This document shows positions 53,720-62,516 of a stretch of 64,000 nt of DNA, piece by piece. Source of the DNA: Azonexus sp. (lineage in GTDB: Bacteria > Pseudomonadota > Gammaproteobacteria > Burkholderiales > Rhodocyclaceae); assembly GCA_030696345.1 (NCBI GenBank), contig JAUYSK010000027.1, positions 1-64,000 of the forward strand. The letters are read 5' to 3'. The first letter of the stretch is position 1; every line of letters begins with the position of its first letter. The notes beneath the pieces are model-generated. The model had not been told where the DNA came from. It searched no databases and saw nothing but the letters and a program-made list of their open reading frames with translations. Made by a program: the position numbers and the translations under genes.

Positions 53720-55183
53720 TTATTCGTTTTCAAGCTGCACCGCTTTTTCACCGACCCGGCGTTGTGCCACCCAGACCAGCAAGGCATCGATGGCCGCACT
53801 CCCAGCCTGGGCGCGCGGGTGATTGATGAAAAAGGTCACCGCGTAGCGTCGACCTTGGGCATCCAGTGCATAGCCGGCGGCGGTCTTGACGCCATCCAGC
53901 GTGCCGGTCTTGATGTGGGCGCGGCCGGTGGCGTCGGACTCCTTGAGGCGCTTCCTCATCGTGCCGTCGATGCCGACGATGGGCATGCTGGCGACGAACT
54001 CCGGCATCACCGGATTCTTCCAGGCGTCCTGCAACAGGCGATTCAGGCTGTCGGCACTGATCCGCTCGCTGCGTGACAGACCCGAGCCGTTGTCGAGTAC
54101 CAGTTCGCCGAAGCGCAGGTTGCGGGCATTCAGCCATTCCGCGATGCGCTGCTTCGAACGTTCGGCGGTGGCCGGCGCAGTGCCCCCCAAGAGGACTTCC
54201 TTCGGGGCGTCATTGCCTAAGGTGAGGAAGACCTGCCGCGCCATCACGTTGTTGCTGAACTTGTTGATGTCGCGCACGGCATCGGCCAGCGGCGCCGATT
54301 CGTGCTGGGCGACCAGCTTGCTGCCGATGGCAACGTTGCCGCCACGTACCTGCCCGGCTAGCGTGCCGCCGAGTTCCTTCCACAGGCTGCGGATCAGGCT
54401 GCCGGCCTGGGCATCGGCCGGCAACGGTGAAAGATTGAGCGATTTTTCACCGCACAGCGCGCTGTAGGTGCCGGTAAATTCAAGGTGGTTGCCATTGTTT
54501 TCCGGGATCAGGCGGGCGCTGATCAGGTCTTTCCAGTTGCTGCTGCAAGCCCCTTCGCCCGAACGAAGCTGGTTGTCGACGCGCAGGCCTTCGCTCGGCG
54601 TTTCCATCAGCAGGCGCGGCTTGCCGTTGTCAGGCAGCAGCGTGAAACGCAGGGCACGGAAATTGATCAGCAGGCCGTCGGGACCAACGTTGTAGGGGCG
54701 CATCGGCTTGTCGTCGAAGGCGCCGGAGTTGATCGCCGGCACATTGAAGGTGGTCCGGTCGAGGACCACTTCGCCGGCGATGTGCTGGATGCCGCGCACT
54801 CGCAACTGACGCAACAGGCTCCACAGGTGTTCAATGGCAAAGCGCGGATCACCGCCGCCCTTGATATACAAATTACCGTTCAAAACGCCGTCCACCGCAG
54901 CATTGTCGATCCACGCCGTGGTTTTCCAGGTCCAGGCCGGGCCGAGCAGGTCGAGCGCAGCATAGGTCGTGACCAGTTTCATGACCGACGCCGGGTTCAT
55001 CGATTGCGTCGCGTTGTGGGCGACCAGTGGCGATGCGGCATCGACTGGCTGGACAACGACGGCGACGCTGGCGGCGGGAATCTGCACCGCCTTCAGCGCC
55101 TTCAGCACATTCGGTGGCAAGCCGTCGGCCAGGGCACCGGCGGCGAAGGTGGCGCAGGCCAGCAGGGTGGCGAGGTGCTTCAT
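53720..55183 (-). CDS. dacB: D-alanyl-D-alanine carboxypeptidase/endopeptidase, PBP4 type
   Basis: The 487-residue periplasmic enzyme (signal peptide about 1-19) has the three penicillin-binding motifs: SVMK with Ser66, SNN in FSNNVMARQ (about residue 305), and KTG in HIKTGTLDG (about residue 420). It also has the large insert of class C PBP4 proteins, including two cysteines. It trims cross-linked or pentapeptide peptidoglycan. The start at 55183 overlaps the old yellow enzyme stop as ATGA; the longer frame lacks the signal peptide. Confidence 0.95.
   Translation of the reverse strand: MKHLATLLACATFAAGALADGLPPNVLKALKAVQIPAASVAVVVQPVDAASPLVAHNATQSMNPASVMKLVTTYAALDLLGPAWTWKTTAWIDNAAVDGVLNGNLYIKGGGDPRFAIEHLWSLLRQLRVRGIQHIAGEVVLDRTTFNVPAINSGAFDDKPMRPYNVGPDGLLINFRALRFTLLPDNGKPRLLMETPSEGLRVDNQLRSGEGACSSNWKDLISARLIPENNGNHLEFTGTYSALCGEKSLNLSPLPADAQAGSLIRSLWKELGGTLAGQVRGGNVAIGSKLVAQHESAPLADAVRDINKFSNNVMARQVFLTLGNDAPKEVLLGGTAPATAERSKQRIAEWLNARNLRFGELVLDNGSGLSRSERISADSLNRLLQDAWKNPVMPEFVASMPIVGIDGTMRKRLKESDATGRAHIKTGTLDGVKTAAGYALDAQGRRYAVTFFINHPRAQAGSAAIDALLVWVAQRRVGEKAVQLENE
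54890..54902 (+). repeat. Copy 8 of the dispersed 13-mer (GTCCACCGCAGCA)
   Basis: Inside dacB, where the minus strand encodes NAAVDG. See the finding on the dispersed motif. Confidence 0.7.
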
Positions 55184-56277
55184 GGGTTCAGTGTCGGGTA
55201 GTCGAGGTAACCCTGTTCGCCGCCCTGGTAGAAGGTTTCGGGGTTGGCTTCGTTGAGTGGCGCGCCGAGGCGGATGCGTTCGACGAGATCGGGATTGGCG
55301 ATCCACGCCTTGCCGTAGGCGACGGCATCGCAGAGATTGGCGGCGAGGCGGGCTTCGCCTTTGGCCTGGTTGAGTCCGCCATTGGAGATGATCGGCATCG
55401 TCGCAATCGCCCGGAAGTGGGCGCCGACATCGGCCAGTGCACCGGGCGTGTCTTCGATCTGCTTCGGGTGCAGCGGTTCGGTCAGGTGCAGGAAGGCCAG
55501 ACCGTAGGCGTTGGCGCGGCGAACGATGTATTCCCACATCGGCACGGTGTCGGCATCGACGGTCAGGCCATGGAAGCGATTGAGCATCGGGTTGAGGCGG
55601 AAACCAACACGGTTCATCGGCATCACTTCAGCGATGGCATCGAGCACTTCGCAGAACAGTCGGGCGCGGTTCTCATGGCTGCCGCCATATTCGTCGGTGC
55701 GCTGATTTGATTGAGCCGAGAAGAATTGATGGAACAGGTAGCCGTTCGACGAGTGAATCTCGATGCCGTCAAAACCGGCAGCCATTGCGTTGGCAGCAGC
55801 CCGGCGGAAGTCGCCGACGATGCCCTTGATTTCCTCACGGGTCAGCGCCTGCGGCGTCACTGTGTCGGGCTGGTTGGTCGGTGAAAACATCTTCCACAGT
55901 GGGTTGACCGCAGAAGGGGCGACCGGCGGCTGGCCTTCATGGAATTCCGGCAGAGAGAGTCGGCCGCAGTGCCAGAGCTGGCAGGCGATCAGCCCGTCCT
56001 TGGCATGCACCGCGCTGGTGACTTTCTGCCAGCCGGTGACCTGCTCGTCCGACCAGATGCCGGGGGTGAAGGGGTAGCCGCGCCCCTGGGGCGAAACGAT
56101 GGTGCCTTCCGAAATGATCAGCCCGGCCCCGGCCCGCTGGGCGTAGTACGCCGCCATCATGTCGGTCGGGACAAAGCCCGGGTTGTCGGTCCGGCAGCGG
56201 GTCAGCGGCGCCATCACGACGCGGTTCTTCAGCTTCAGTGCACCAAGGTTGACGGGGGTAAGCAGGGATAAGGACAT
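55180..56277 (-). CDS. Old yellow enzyme family NADPH:flavin oxidoreductase, NemA-like
   Basis: The 365-residue FMN enzyme is a TIM-barrel ene-reductase: LTPVNLGALKLKNRVVMAPLTRCR at the N-terminus, QLWHCGRLS, the substrate-binding pair in IEIHSSNGYLFHQFFS (His and Asn conserved, usual GA replaced by SS), DEYGGSHENR and IISNGGL with the phosphate site. It reduces activated alkenes, nitro compounds or electrophiles. The start at 56277 gives the typical MSLSLLTPV. It lies downstream of the chemoreceptor terminator. Confidence 0.94.
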   Translation of the reverse strand: MSLSLLTPVNLGALKLKNRVVMAPLTRCRTDNPGFVPTDMMAAYYAQRAGAGLIISEGTIVSPQGRGYPFTPGIWSDEQVTGWQKVTSAVHAKDGLIACQLWHCGRLSLPEFHEGQPPVAPSAVNPLWKMFSPTNQPDTVTPQALTREEIKGIVGDFRRAAANAMAAGFDGIEIHSSNGYLFHQFFSAQSNQRTDEYGGSHENRARLFCEVLDAIAEVMPMNRVGFRLNPMLNRFHGLTVDADTVPMWEYIVRRANAYGLAFLHLTEPLHPKQIEDTPGALADVGAHFRAIATMPIISNGGLNQAKGEARLAANLCDAVAYGKAWIANPDLVERIRLGAPLNEANPETFYQGGEQGYLDYPTLNP

Positions 56278-56285
56278 GGCAATAA

Positions 56286-56311
56286 AATGGGGAGCTCGAA
56301 AGCTCCCCATT
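56286..56311 (-). terminator. Intrinsic terminator of the chemoreceptor gene
   Basis: Perfect 11-bp stem (56286-56296 with 56301-56311, AATGGGGAGCT and its complement) with loop TTCG on the minus strand, followed by a T-rich TTTTATT. It begins 15 nt after the chemoreceptor stop. It separates that gene from the oxidoreductase, although it lies only 8 nt before the latter's start, so readthrough control is possible. Confidence 0.88.
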
Positions 56312-56325
56312 CTACGTGCCCGGGC

Positions 56326-58410
56326 TTATTTGCGGTACAGCTCGAAGGAGGCGATCAGGGCGTCGAGGCGATGGGCGGTGCTCATCAATTCGTCGGCTGC
56401 CCGCTTGGCGGCCTTGGCCGAGGTGGTGTTCTGGTCGATCAGTTCGGTGATTTGCTGCATGCTGCTGGCGACTTCCTCACTGGCGATGCCTTGCTGATGC
56501 GCCGCATCGGAAATCTGGCCGGCCATGTGCGAAACCTTGCTGGACGATTGCGTGATGCCTTCCAGGCCGGCGACACTGTCCCGCAGCTTGCCGATGCCGG
56601 TTTCGACCTCTTTTGCTGCCAGATCCATGCTGGCGACCGCCTGGGCAGTCACCGATTGAACCTCGTTGACCGTCGTGCTGATGTCGGCAGTCGATAGCGT
56701 GGTGCGTTCGGCCAGCTTGCGCACTTCGTCGGCAACGACGGCGAAGCCTCGGCCTTGCTCACCGGCGCGGGCAGCTTCGATGGCGGCGTTGAGGGCGAGC
56801 AGGTTGGTCTGGCTGGCGATGTCGGCAATGACGCGGGTGATGTCGCCGATTTTGGCGATCGATTGATTGAGCTGGTCGATCGTCGCGTTTGAGGCGTGCA
56901 CCGCTTCAACGACGCGTGTGGTCGCAGCCATGCTCTGACTGATATCGGCATTGCTCTGGCTGACCTGTTCCTGCGACTGGCGAGCCACCGCCGCCGTATC
57001 GTGGGCGTTCGCCGCAACCTCCTGGACCGACTGGCTGAATTCCTCGGTCGCTGCTGCAACCCCCTCGACGCTTGCCTGTTGTTGAACCGACTGGTCAGCG
57101 ACACGGCCCATTTGCGACTCAAGAACCAGGCAACGGGCATCGATGGCACGCGATACCGAATTGATTTCATCCAGCATGGCCTTCACCGTGCCTTGCATGG
57201 TCGCCAGGTTGCACAACAGCAGCCCGGTTTCGTCGCGCCCGGTGATGTCGATGTCGTCGGTCATCCTGCCTTCGGCAATCTGTTCGAAGTGGGCAATGGT
57301 TTTCTGGATAGGTTTGACGATGGCGGCAACCAGCAGGGCGCCACCAATCAGCCCGAACAGCAGGGCAAAAGCCAGGCAGCCGATGATGATGTTGCGGATA
57401 TTCCGGTACTGCGCTTCAGCAGCTGCGAACTTTTGCTCGGCACTGGCCGAGAACTCCTGAATCAGCGCCTCGCCATCACGGCGCATTTCGCCAAACAAAG
57501 GGTTGATCTTGAGCAGCAGCACTTCATTGGCCTGCTGGTATTTGCCTTCCTTGAGCAGTTCGCGGGCGACATTCACCCCTTCTTTGGAAAAACGTTCGCG
57601 GGTATCGCCGAACTTGGCCAGTAGTTCCTTTTCCTTGCCCGTGAGCGGTAATTTTTTGAGTTCCTCAAGGCGGGCATTGATGTCCTCGCGGTTTTTCAGT
57701 GTCACATCAATATGCATGCTCAGCGGATGCTCGTGCAGCTTGGCGTTCGGGTTGCCCGGGTCGTGTTGCAGTCCGAGCATGATCTGCGAGCGATTGTCGG
57801 TGAGCAGCGCCATCATCCGGTTGGCCGCATTTGAAGGGAGCAGCTTTTCACTGAACATCTGCCCGAGTTGCTCGTCGGTTTCGGCCAGGCCTTTGATTCC
57901 CATAAGACCGACCAGCGTCATCAGCGCCAGAATCGCAGCGATCGCTCCCCACAGGCGCATACGCAACGAAAGGGTGCGCTTGCCGGTGCCTGGCAGCGAG
58001 CCAGTTTGCCCGGCTGCGGCATAGGCCGCTACGGCTGCGGCCTGCTTGTCCCGGCGAGGCGGGGTGCGGACTGACTGGTAGCCGGTAATCTGGCCATTTT
58101 TCTTGAGTGGGACAACAAAGGCTTCGACCCAATAAAAGTCACCATTCTTGCAGCGATTCTTGACCATGCCGCGCCACGGCAGACCCGATTTGACCGTGTT
58201 CCACAAGTCACGAAACGCGGCTTCCGGCATCTCCGGATGGCGCACGATGTTGTGACTCTGGCCAATCAACTCATCGCGGGAGAATCCGCTGATCTCGACA
58301 AAGGCATCATTGGCGTAGGTGATGATGCCTTTGAGGTCGGTCCGCGAAACCAGATAGGCATCAGGTGGAAAGGAAACCTCTCGTTGCGTAATCGGCTGAT
58401 TGTTTTTCAT
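56326..58410 (-). CDS. Chemoreceptor with cytoplasmic PAS domain, Aer-like
   Basis: The 694-residue methyl-accepting protein starts at 58410. An N-terminal PAS domain of the Aer type (about 10-110, [26 protein letters not shown], then [13 protein letters not shown]) comes before two membrane segments (about 155-175 and 340-362) enclosing a periplasmic helical domain, then HAMP (about 362-415) and a signalling domain with [28 protein letters not shown] near residue 560. Aer-type PAS domains bind FAD and sense energy or oxygen; here an additional periplasmic input is likely. Ends with a strong terminator. Confidence 0.93.
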   Translation of the reverse strand: MKNNQPITQREVSFPPDAYLVSRTDLKGIITYANDAFVEISGFSRDELIGQSHNIVRHPEMPEAAFRDLWNTVKSGLPWRGMVKNRCKNGDFYWVEAFVVPLKKNGQITGYQSVRTPPRRDKQAAAVAAYAAAGQTGSLPGTGKRTLSLRMRLWGAIAAILALMTLVGLMGIKGLAETDEQLGQMFSEKLLPSNAANRMMALLTDNRSQIMLGLQHDPGNPNAKLHEHPLSMHIDVTLKNREDINARLEELKKLPLTGKEKELLAKFGDTRERFSKEGVNVARELLKEGKYQQANEVLLLKINPLFGEMRRDGEALIQEFSASAEQKFAAAEAQYRNIRNIIIGCLAFALLFGLIGGALLVAAIVKPIQKTIAHFEQIAEGRMTDDIDITGRDETGLLLCNLATMQGTVKAMLDEINSVSRAIDARCLVLESQMGRVADQSVQQQASVEGVAAATEEFSQSVQEVAANAHDTAAVARQSQEQVSQSNADISQSMAATTRVVEAVHASNATIDQLNQSIAKIGDITRVIADIASQTNLLALNAAIEAARAGEQGRGFAVVADEVRKLAERTTLSTADISTTVNEVQSVTAQAVASMDLAAKEVETGIGKLRDSVAGLEGITQSSSKVSHMAGQISDAAHQQGIASEEVASSMQQITELIDQNTTSAKAAKRAADELMSTAHRLDALIASFELYRK

Positions 58411-58440
58411 ATATTCGCTACTTCGCTGGTGATGGATGAA

Positions 58441-58453
58441 TGCTGCGGTCAAC
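58441..58453 (-). repeat. Copy 9 of the dispersed 13-mer (GTTGACCGCAGCA on the minus strand)
   Basis: Intergenic, 30 nt upstream of the chemoreceptor start. See the finding on the dispersed motif. Confidence 0.75.
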
Positions 58454-58514
58454 GCGTTGGCCGGGGCAAAATGAACCGTTTGAACGGCGCCACTTCTCAA
58501 GCAATTTTCCGAGG

Positions 58515-58564
58515 ATATTCGAGAATTCAAATACTCGTCAAATAGTCGAAAAATCAGATACTCA
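58515..58564. repeat. Four phased ATANTC(G/A) units upstream of the chemoreceptor gene
   Basis: ATATTCG (58515), ATACTCG (58531), ATAGTCG (58542) and ATACTCA (58558) are spaced 16, 11 and 16 bp on the same strand in an AT-rich patch. This could be an operator array for the chemoreceptor gene (start 58410) or a leftover binding region of the decayed integrase element. Confidence 0.4.
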
Positions 58565-58621
58565 ACAGAATTGCGAATGTCATTCAGGGCTTATTCCAAT
58601 GAGATGGTGCCGGCATTCTGA

Positions 58622-59026
58622 TCAGGTGGGCGCGGGTGGAGCAAGAAAATAGGCCTGAAAATTAGCAGCGGGGCAAGGAGTAGTGCCGACTACGAACGTG
58701 CCGCTAAACGCGTCCATGGCCCTCAGTAGCTCGGCAACCTTGGCCGGTTCGGTAATGCTGGCGAAGTTGTCATGGCGAAGCGGGGGAAGTGCACCTCGTA
58801 GGTCTGGGCATGGATCGCGTTCTGCTCGCCCGGTGGCATCCTTCAGGCTGACGTCGGGGTAGGTGCCAAGTGAAAGCAGCTTTTCCTTGCCGTCGAACTT
58901 GTAGCGCAGTCGCCACCACTTACCCCCGGCAGGGGTAACTATCAGGAACAGTCCACGCTCATCAAACATCTTGATGGGTTTGTCGCCGGGCTTCGCTGTG
59001 CGTACTGCGGTGTCGGTAAGTGGCAT
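58622..59026 (-). pseudogene. Decayed P4-type tyrosine integrase
   Basis: The frame from 59026 gives an N-terminal DUF4102 domain of P4/CP4-57 integrases (MPLTDTAVRTAKPGDKPIKM, then PAGGKWWRLRYKFDGKEKLLSLGTYPDVSLKDA in outline) for about 64 residues. It then jumps to a segment (LPPLRHDNFASITEPAKVAELLRAMD) that normally lies far downstream in the core-binding region, and ends after a third unrelated stretch at 134 residues. The catalytic R-H-R-Y domain is absent. An internal deletion and a frameshift thus leave a scar of an integrated element next to tRNA-Ala. Confidence 0.85.
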
Positions 59027-59028
59027 TT

Positions 59029-59112
59029 GGGGTAACTCACTTTTGAAAACCGGAGTTACCCCTAAGAGTTACCCCTGTTAAAACGTGGATGTTGTTGGAC
59101 CGTGTTACCCCT
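59029..59112. repeat. Four copies of GTTACCCC between the integrase scar and tRNA-Ala
   Basis: GTTACCCCT occurs at 59055-59063, 59068-59076 and 59104-59112, and in inverted form (GGGGTAAC) at 59029-59036. The first two direct copies are spaced 13 bp. Short repeats of this kind between the integrase start and the tRNA are typical of arm-type integrase sites, so this is a likely attachment-region relic. A fifth copy lies inside the scar at 58932. Confidence 0.6.
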
Positions 59113-59130
59113 GATAAGACAAAAAACCAA

Positions 59131-59155
59131 TAAAAAACCCGCACTTAGGCGGGTT
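59131..59155 (-). terminator. Intrinsic terminator of the tRNA-Ala gene
   Basis: Minus-strand stem AACCCGC-CTAAGT-GCGGGTT (59155-59136) is followed by a run of T residues to 59131. It lies 36 nt after the tRNA 3' end. Confidence 0.8.
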
Positions 59156-59190
59156 CTTTGGTTGTTGCTGGACTGCTTTAAACTGGTTGT

Positions 59191-59266
59191 TGGTGGAGAG
59201 GATGAGGATCGAACTCACGACCTCCTGATTGCGAACCAGGCGCTCTCCCAGCTGAGCTACCCCCCC
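59191..59266 (-). tRNA. tRNA-Ala with anticodon CGC
   Basis: The minus strand folds into a complete 76-nt cloverleaf ending in encoded CCA. The acceptor stem starts with seven G residues and includes the G3-U70 wobble pair that identifies alanine tRNAs. The D arm (GCTCAGCTGGGAGAGC), a T loop TTCGATC and an anticodon loop TTCGCAA give anticodon CGC, reading GCG. Its 3' end faces the integrase scar, the usual integration geometry. Confidence 0.96.
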
Positions 59267-59277
59267 AACGAAGGATG

Positions 59278-59306
59278 ATTCTAGCGCAGTCCAATTTGCA
59301 TATCAA
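59278..59306 (-). promoter_or_regulatory. Promoter of tRNA-Ala
   Basis: On the minus strand, TTGATA (59306-59301) and TAGAAT (59283-59278) are separated by exactly 17 bp, and the tRNA begins 11 nt further on. Two near-consensus boxes with ideal spacing make this the best promoter in the window. Confidence 0.75.
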
Positions 59307-59376
59307 AGCAGCTTTTTCATTCAGTACAAACTTTCGAAATTGGCTGGTTTTTTCGGTTGACCGCTGCAGTCGGTGA

Positions 59377-60360
59377 TCAAGACTGCCCGGCACCAGCAAC
59401 GGCTCGGCGCAAACGGTCGGCGACGGCGGCCCAGGCGGGGTCTTCGGGCAGCGCTTCGACGGCGATCATTGATAGCCCGGCGTGGTCCATGTCGCGTAGC
59501 GCGGCGTAGAGGTCGTGGGCGTAGCCGGTTGGGTTGGCTGGCAGCATGCGCCAGAGGTGGGGCATGCTGGCTTGCGGTAATTGGCTGTGGCCGATGACGC
59601 CGCAAATGTCGCCCTTGTGACGCTGGGCGTTGAGGAAATCGAGCAGGCGTTCGCTGGTCACCAGACGCATCGGTGTCTGCGGCGCGTAATGCGCGGTCAG
59701 CGAACCGGAGACCCGGGGGGCGCCGCTGGCGGTTTCGATCAGCGGCTGGCGGCCGAGCACGGCTTCCAGATGCGCCGGTGCGATGTGGCCGGGGCGCAGC
59801 ACGACCGGCTCGCCACGCGAGCAATCGACGATGGTTGATTCGATGCCGACGGCACAGGCGCCACCATCAAGGATCAGCGGTACGCGGTCGCCAAGTTCTT
59901 CAAGGACATGGGCGGCTGTGGTCGGGCTGATCCGGCCGAAACGGTTGGCCGAGGGGGCGGCGATGCCGGCGCGGCCGGTGCTGCTGGCGAATCGGCGCAG
60001 CAGTTCGAGCGCGACGGGATGGCCGGGAACACGCAGGCCGACAGTGTTCTGGCCGCCGGTAACGGCATCGGGCACCCAGGCCTGTTTTTTCAGGATCAAG
60101 GTCAGCGGGCCAGGCCAGAAGGTTTCCATCAATTCCCAGGCGACGGCTGGAACTTGCTCTGCCCACTGGTCGACCGCAGCATGGCCGCAGAGATGAACGA
60201 TCAAGGGGTGATCGGCCGGGCGACCTTTGGCAGCGAATATTTTGGCCACTGCCGCCGGGTTGGCGGCGTCGGCACCCAGTCCGTAGACGGTTTCAGTCGG
60301 GAAGGCGACCAGTTCGCCCGCGTGCAAAAGTTCGACAGCGCGGGCGTAGTCCGGGGGCAT
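59377..60360 (-). CDS. Threonylcarbamoyl-AMP synthase, Sua5 type
   Basis: The 327-residue enzyme makes threonylcarbamoyl-adenylate for the t6A37 tRNA modification. The YrdC/TsaC domain (about 1-200) has VAFPTETVYGLGADA and FAAKGRPADHPLIVHL; a C-terminal SUA5 domain (about 205-325, starting APRVSGSLTAHYAPQTP) distinguishes it from short TsaC. The ATG at 60360 is preferred to the upstream TTG. It is the second gene after purE on the minus strand; copy 10 of the dispersed motif lies inside. Confidence 0.94.
   Translation of the reverse strand: MPPDYARAVELLHAGELVAFPTETVYGLGADAANPAAVAKIFAAKGRPADHPLIVHLCGHAAVDQWAEQVPAVAWELMETFWPGPLTLILKKQAWVPDAVTGGQNTVGLRVPGHPVALELLRRFASSTGRAGIAAPSANRFGRISPTTAAHVLEELGDRVPLILDGGACAVGIESTIVDCSRGEPVVLRPGHIAPAHLEAVLGRQPLIETASGAPRVSGSLTAHYAPQTPMRLVTSERLLDFLNAQRHKGDICGVIGHSQLPQASMPHLWRMLPANPTGYAHDLYAALRDMDHAGLSMIAVEALPEDPAWAAVADRLRRAVAGAGQS
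60169..60181 (+). repeat. Copy 10 of the dispersed 13-mer (GTCGACCGCAGCA)
   Basis: Inside the Sua5-type gene, where the minus strand encodes HAAVDQ. See the finding on the dispersed motif. Confidence 0.7.
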
Positions 60361-60385
60361 TGGCAAGGGCGGTCGCGATCAGTGG

Positions 60386-60883
60386 TTAAGGCAGATCGGG
60401 CAGGGTCTTTGAAAGAACCTTTTCGGTCTGGTTGAGGCGGAACTGATTCAGCTTCTCGGCCGTTGCGGCATCGCTCAGGGCCAGGATGGAGATGGCGAAC
60501 AGCGCAGCATTGGTGGCACCGGCTTCGCCGACGGCGAAGGTGGCGACCGGGATGCCGCCGGGCATCTGGACCATGGAAAGCAGGGAGTCCAGACCCATCA
60601 GGTGCTTCGAGGGCATTGGTACGCCGAGCACGGGAATCTGTGTTTTGGCAGCCAGCACACCGGCCAGGTGGGCGGCACCGCCGGCGGCACCGATCAGAAC
60701 CTTGATGCCGCGTTCGGCAGCAGTGGCGGCGTAGTCGAGGGCGGCATCAGGCGTGCGGTGGGCAGACAGGACTTTGGCTTCGTAGGGGATGCCTTGCGCT
60801 TTGAGGGTTTCAGCGGCGGCTCTCATGATTGGCCAGTCGCTGTCCGAACCCATGACGATGCCGACGAGTGCGTGTTTGCTCAT
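60386..60883 (-). CDS. purE: N5-carboxyaminoimidazole ribonucleotide mutase
   Basis: PurE (165 residues) converts N5-CAIR to CAIR in purine synthesis. GIVMGSDSDWPIM (about 8-20), VLSAHRTPDAALDYA (about 38-52) with the catalytic His, and IGAAGGAAHLAGVLAAKT are diagnostic of the bacterial class I enzyme. PurK is not in the window. A GCCCTGC-CTCA-GCAGGGC hairpin lies in the 89-nt leader toward folD, without a T-run. Confidence 0.96.
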   Translation of the reverse strand: MSKHALVGIVMGSDSDWPIMRAAAETLKAQGIPYEAKVLSAHRTPDAALDYAATAAERGIKVLIGAAGGAAHLAGVLAAKTQIPVLGVPMPSKHLMGLDSLLSMVQMPGGIPVATFAVGEAGATNAALFAISILALSDAATAEKLNQFRLNQTEKVLSKTLPDLP

Positions 60884-60972
60884 GTTTTTTCCTTCAGAAA
60901 ATTACGATATTGATAGAGCTGCGCCAACCAGCCCTGCCTCAGCAGGGCAAGCTTGGTCAACGCTCGGGCGAA

Positions 60973-61830
60973 TCAGTTTCCGGCGGCTTTGCGCTCGGCT
61001 GCTTCAATGGTGTTGGCGAGCAGCATGGTGATGGTCATCGGACCAACACCGCCCGGCACTGGCGTGATCTGGCCGGCGACTTCGAGGCAGCTGGCAAAAT
61101 CGACGTCGCCGCACAGCTTGCCGTCCGGCAGGCGGTTGATGCCGACGTCGATGACGACGGCACCGGGCTTGACCATGTCGGCGGTGACAAAACGCGGCTT
61201 GCCAACCGCGGCAACCAGAATGTCGGCGCGGCGGGTGTGGCCGGGCAGGTCTTTGGTCCGCGAGTTGCAGACGGTGACGGTGGCACCGGCATTGATCAGC
61301 AGCAGCGCCATCGGCTTGCCGACGATGTTGGAGCGACCGATGACGACGGCCTCCTTGCCGGTCAGGTCGACATTGCCCTTCTCGAACATCTTCATGACGC
61401 CGTACGGGGTGCAGGGAATGAAACGCGGATTGCCCTGAGCCAGCGCGCCGACGTTTTCGGCGTGGAAACCATCGACGTCCTTGTCGGCAGAAATTGCTTC
61501 AAGCACGGCTTCTTCATCGAAGTGCTTCGGCAAGGGCAACTGGACGAGAATGCCGTGGATGTTCGGATCGGCGTTCAGTTCAGCGATCTTTTTCAGCACT
61601 GTGGCCTGGTCTACCGCAGCATCGTAGGTAACCTTCTCGGAATGCATGCCGATGGCCAGGCAACCGTTGACCTTGTTGCGGACATAGACTTCGGAAGCCG
61701 GGTCGGCGCCGACCAGTATCACCACCAGGCCCGGGCGATGGCCTTGGGCAGTGAGTGCTTCCACGCGGGCCTTGAAGCCCTGGCGCAGTTCGTCGGCCAG
61801 GGCTTTGCCGTCGATAATTTGTGCTGTCAT
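60973..61830 (-). CDS. folD: Bifunctional methylenetetrahydrofolate dehydrogenase/cyclohydrolase
   Basis: FolD (285 residues) interconverts 5,10-methylene- and 10-formyl-THF in the cytosol, feeding purine synthesis. Catalytic Tyr and Lys lie in [12 protein letters not shown] (about 49-60); [30 protein letters not shown] carries the NADP-binding loop in outline (about 150-180), and [14 protein letters not shown] is near the end. The ATG at 61830 fits the family; a longer frame runs back through the leader hairpin into iorB. Its neighbour purE shares the one-carbon/purine theme. Confidence 0.96.
   Translation of the reverse strand: MTAQIIDGKALADELRQGFKARVEALTAQGHRPGLVVILVGADPASEVYVRNKVNGCLAIGMHSEKVTYDAAVDQATVLKKIAELNADPNIHGILVQLPLPKHFDEEAVLEAISADKDVDGFHAENVGALAQGNPRFIPCTPYGVMKMFEKGNVDLTGKEAVVIGRSNIVGKPMALLLINAGATVTVCNSRTKDLPGHTRRADILVAAVGKPRFVTADMVKPGAVVIDVGINRLPDGKLCGDVDFASCLEVAGQITPVPGGVGPMTITMLLANTIEAAERKAAGN
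61609..61621 (+). repeat. Copy 11 of the dispersed 13-mer (GTCTACCGCAGCA)
   Basis: Inside folD, where the minus strand encodes DAAVDQ. See the finding on the dispersed motif. Confidence 0.7.
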
Positions 61831-61844
61831 CGTTGCATCCAACA

Positions 61845-61898
61845 GAAAAGAAAAGGGGAAAGGCGGCTGCCTTTCCCTTTGAATTGGCGCATATTTTA
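61845..61898 (-). terminator. Terminator-like hairpin between iorB and folD, preceded by a possible -10 box
   Basis: On the minus strand GGGAAAGGC-AGCC-GCCTTTCCC (61877-61856) is followed by a T-rich tract (CCTTTTCTTTTC), the form of an intrinsic terminator ending the ior transcript. A TAAAAT box at 61898-61893 lies just upstream, so a transcript started there would carry the hairpin in the folD leader and could be attenuated. No -35 box is evident. Confidence 0.6.
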
Positions 61899-61903
61899 GC
61901 AGA

Positions 61904-62515
61904 TTACGCCAAGGCGGCTTCCGCTTCGCCGACGGCGGCTCGTCCAGCTTCAAAAGCGCGGCGGTTCAACTCCACCATTTTTACGCCCTTGCTCTCGAAG
62001 CGCTTGAGCACACAGCTGAGCAGCACCTCGGCCCCGAACGGCAGGTGATCGGCAATGGCGCCGATCATGACGGTGTTGCCGAGGCGAATGTCACCGAGTG
62101 CCTGGGCAATGGAGGTGGCATCGAAAGCGACAACCTTGTTGCCGGATTTCCGGATTTCGCCAATCGGATCTTCCGGATAGTCGAACAGACCCAGCTCGAC
62201 GATAGGCGGGACCAGATGGGCGGTGTTCATCAGTGTGAGGCCGCCTGGCTTCAGCATGTGCTGCCAGCGCATCGTTTCGGCCGACTCGAAACCGAGCAGC
62301 ACGTCGGCGTTGCCCGGCGTGATTTGCGGCGTCATGACCCGCTTGCCGAAACGCAGGTGTGAGGAAACCACGCCGCCACGCTGCGCCATGCCGGCGACTT
62401 CGGTTTTCTTGGCGTCATGGCCGAGGGCGATGGCGGCTTCGGCGAGGATTTCGGTCGCCGTCATGACGCCCTGGCCGCCGACGCCGACAACGAGAATATT
62501 GGTGTTGTCACTCAT
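61904..62515 (-). CDS. iorB: Indolepyruvate ferredoxin oxidoreductase beta subunit
   Basis: The 203-residue subunit belongs to the 2-oxoacid:acceptor oxidoreductase gamma-type family: [23 protein letters not shown] (about 5-27), [22 protein letters not shown] (about 36-57) and [14 protein letters not shown]. Together with IorA it oxidises arylpyruvates such as indolepyruvate to aryl-acetyl-CoA, passing electrons to ferredoxin. The ATG at 62515 lies one base after the iorA stop, so the two are coupled. Confidence 0.92.
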   Translation of the reverse strand: MSDNTNILVVGVGGQGVMTATEILAEAAIALGHDAKKTEVAGMAQRGGVVSSHLRFGKRVMTPQITPGNADVLLGFESAETMRWQHMLKPGGLTLMNTAHLVPPIVELGLFDYPEDPIGEIRKSGNKVVAFDATSIAQALGDIRLGNTVMIGAIADHLPFGAEVLLSCVLKRFESKGVKMVELNRRAFEAGRAAVGEAEAALA

Positions 62516-62516
62516 C

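Noticed and set aside
58626..58640. GGGTGGAGCA as a second copy of the tRNA-Ala 3' end (attR)
   Set aside because: Only about 8 of 10 bases match the tRNA end, and the similarity does not extend further.
60931..60948. GCCCTGC-CTCA-GCAGGGC hairpin between folD and purE as a terminator or purine riboswitch
   Set aside because: No T-run follows on either strand and no riboswitch core is visible; it is mentioned only under purE.
60868..61899. A 343-codon plus-strand open frame
   Set aside because: It is antisense to folD, whose catalytic and NADP motifs are intact.
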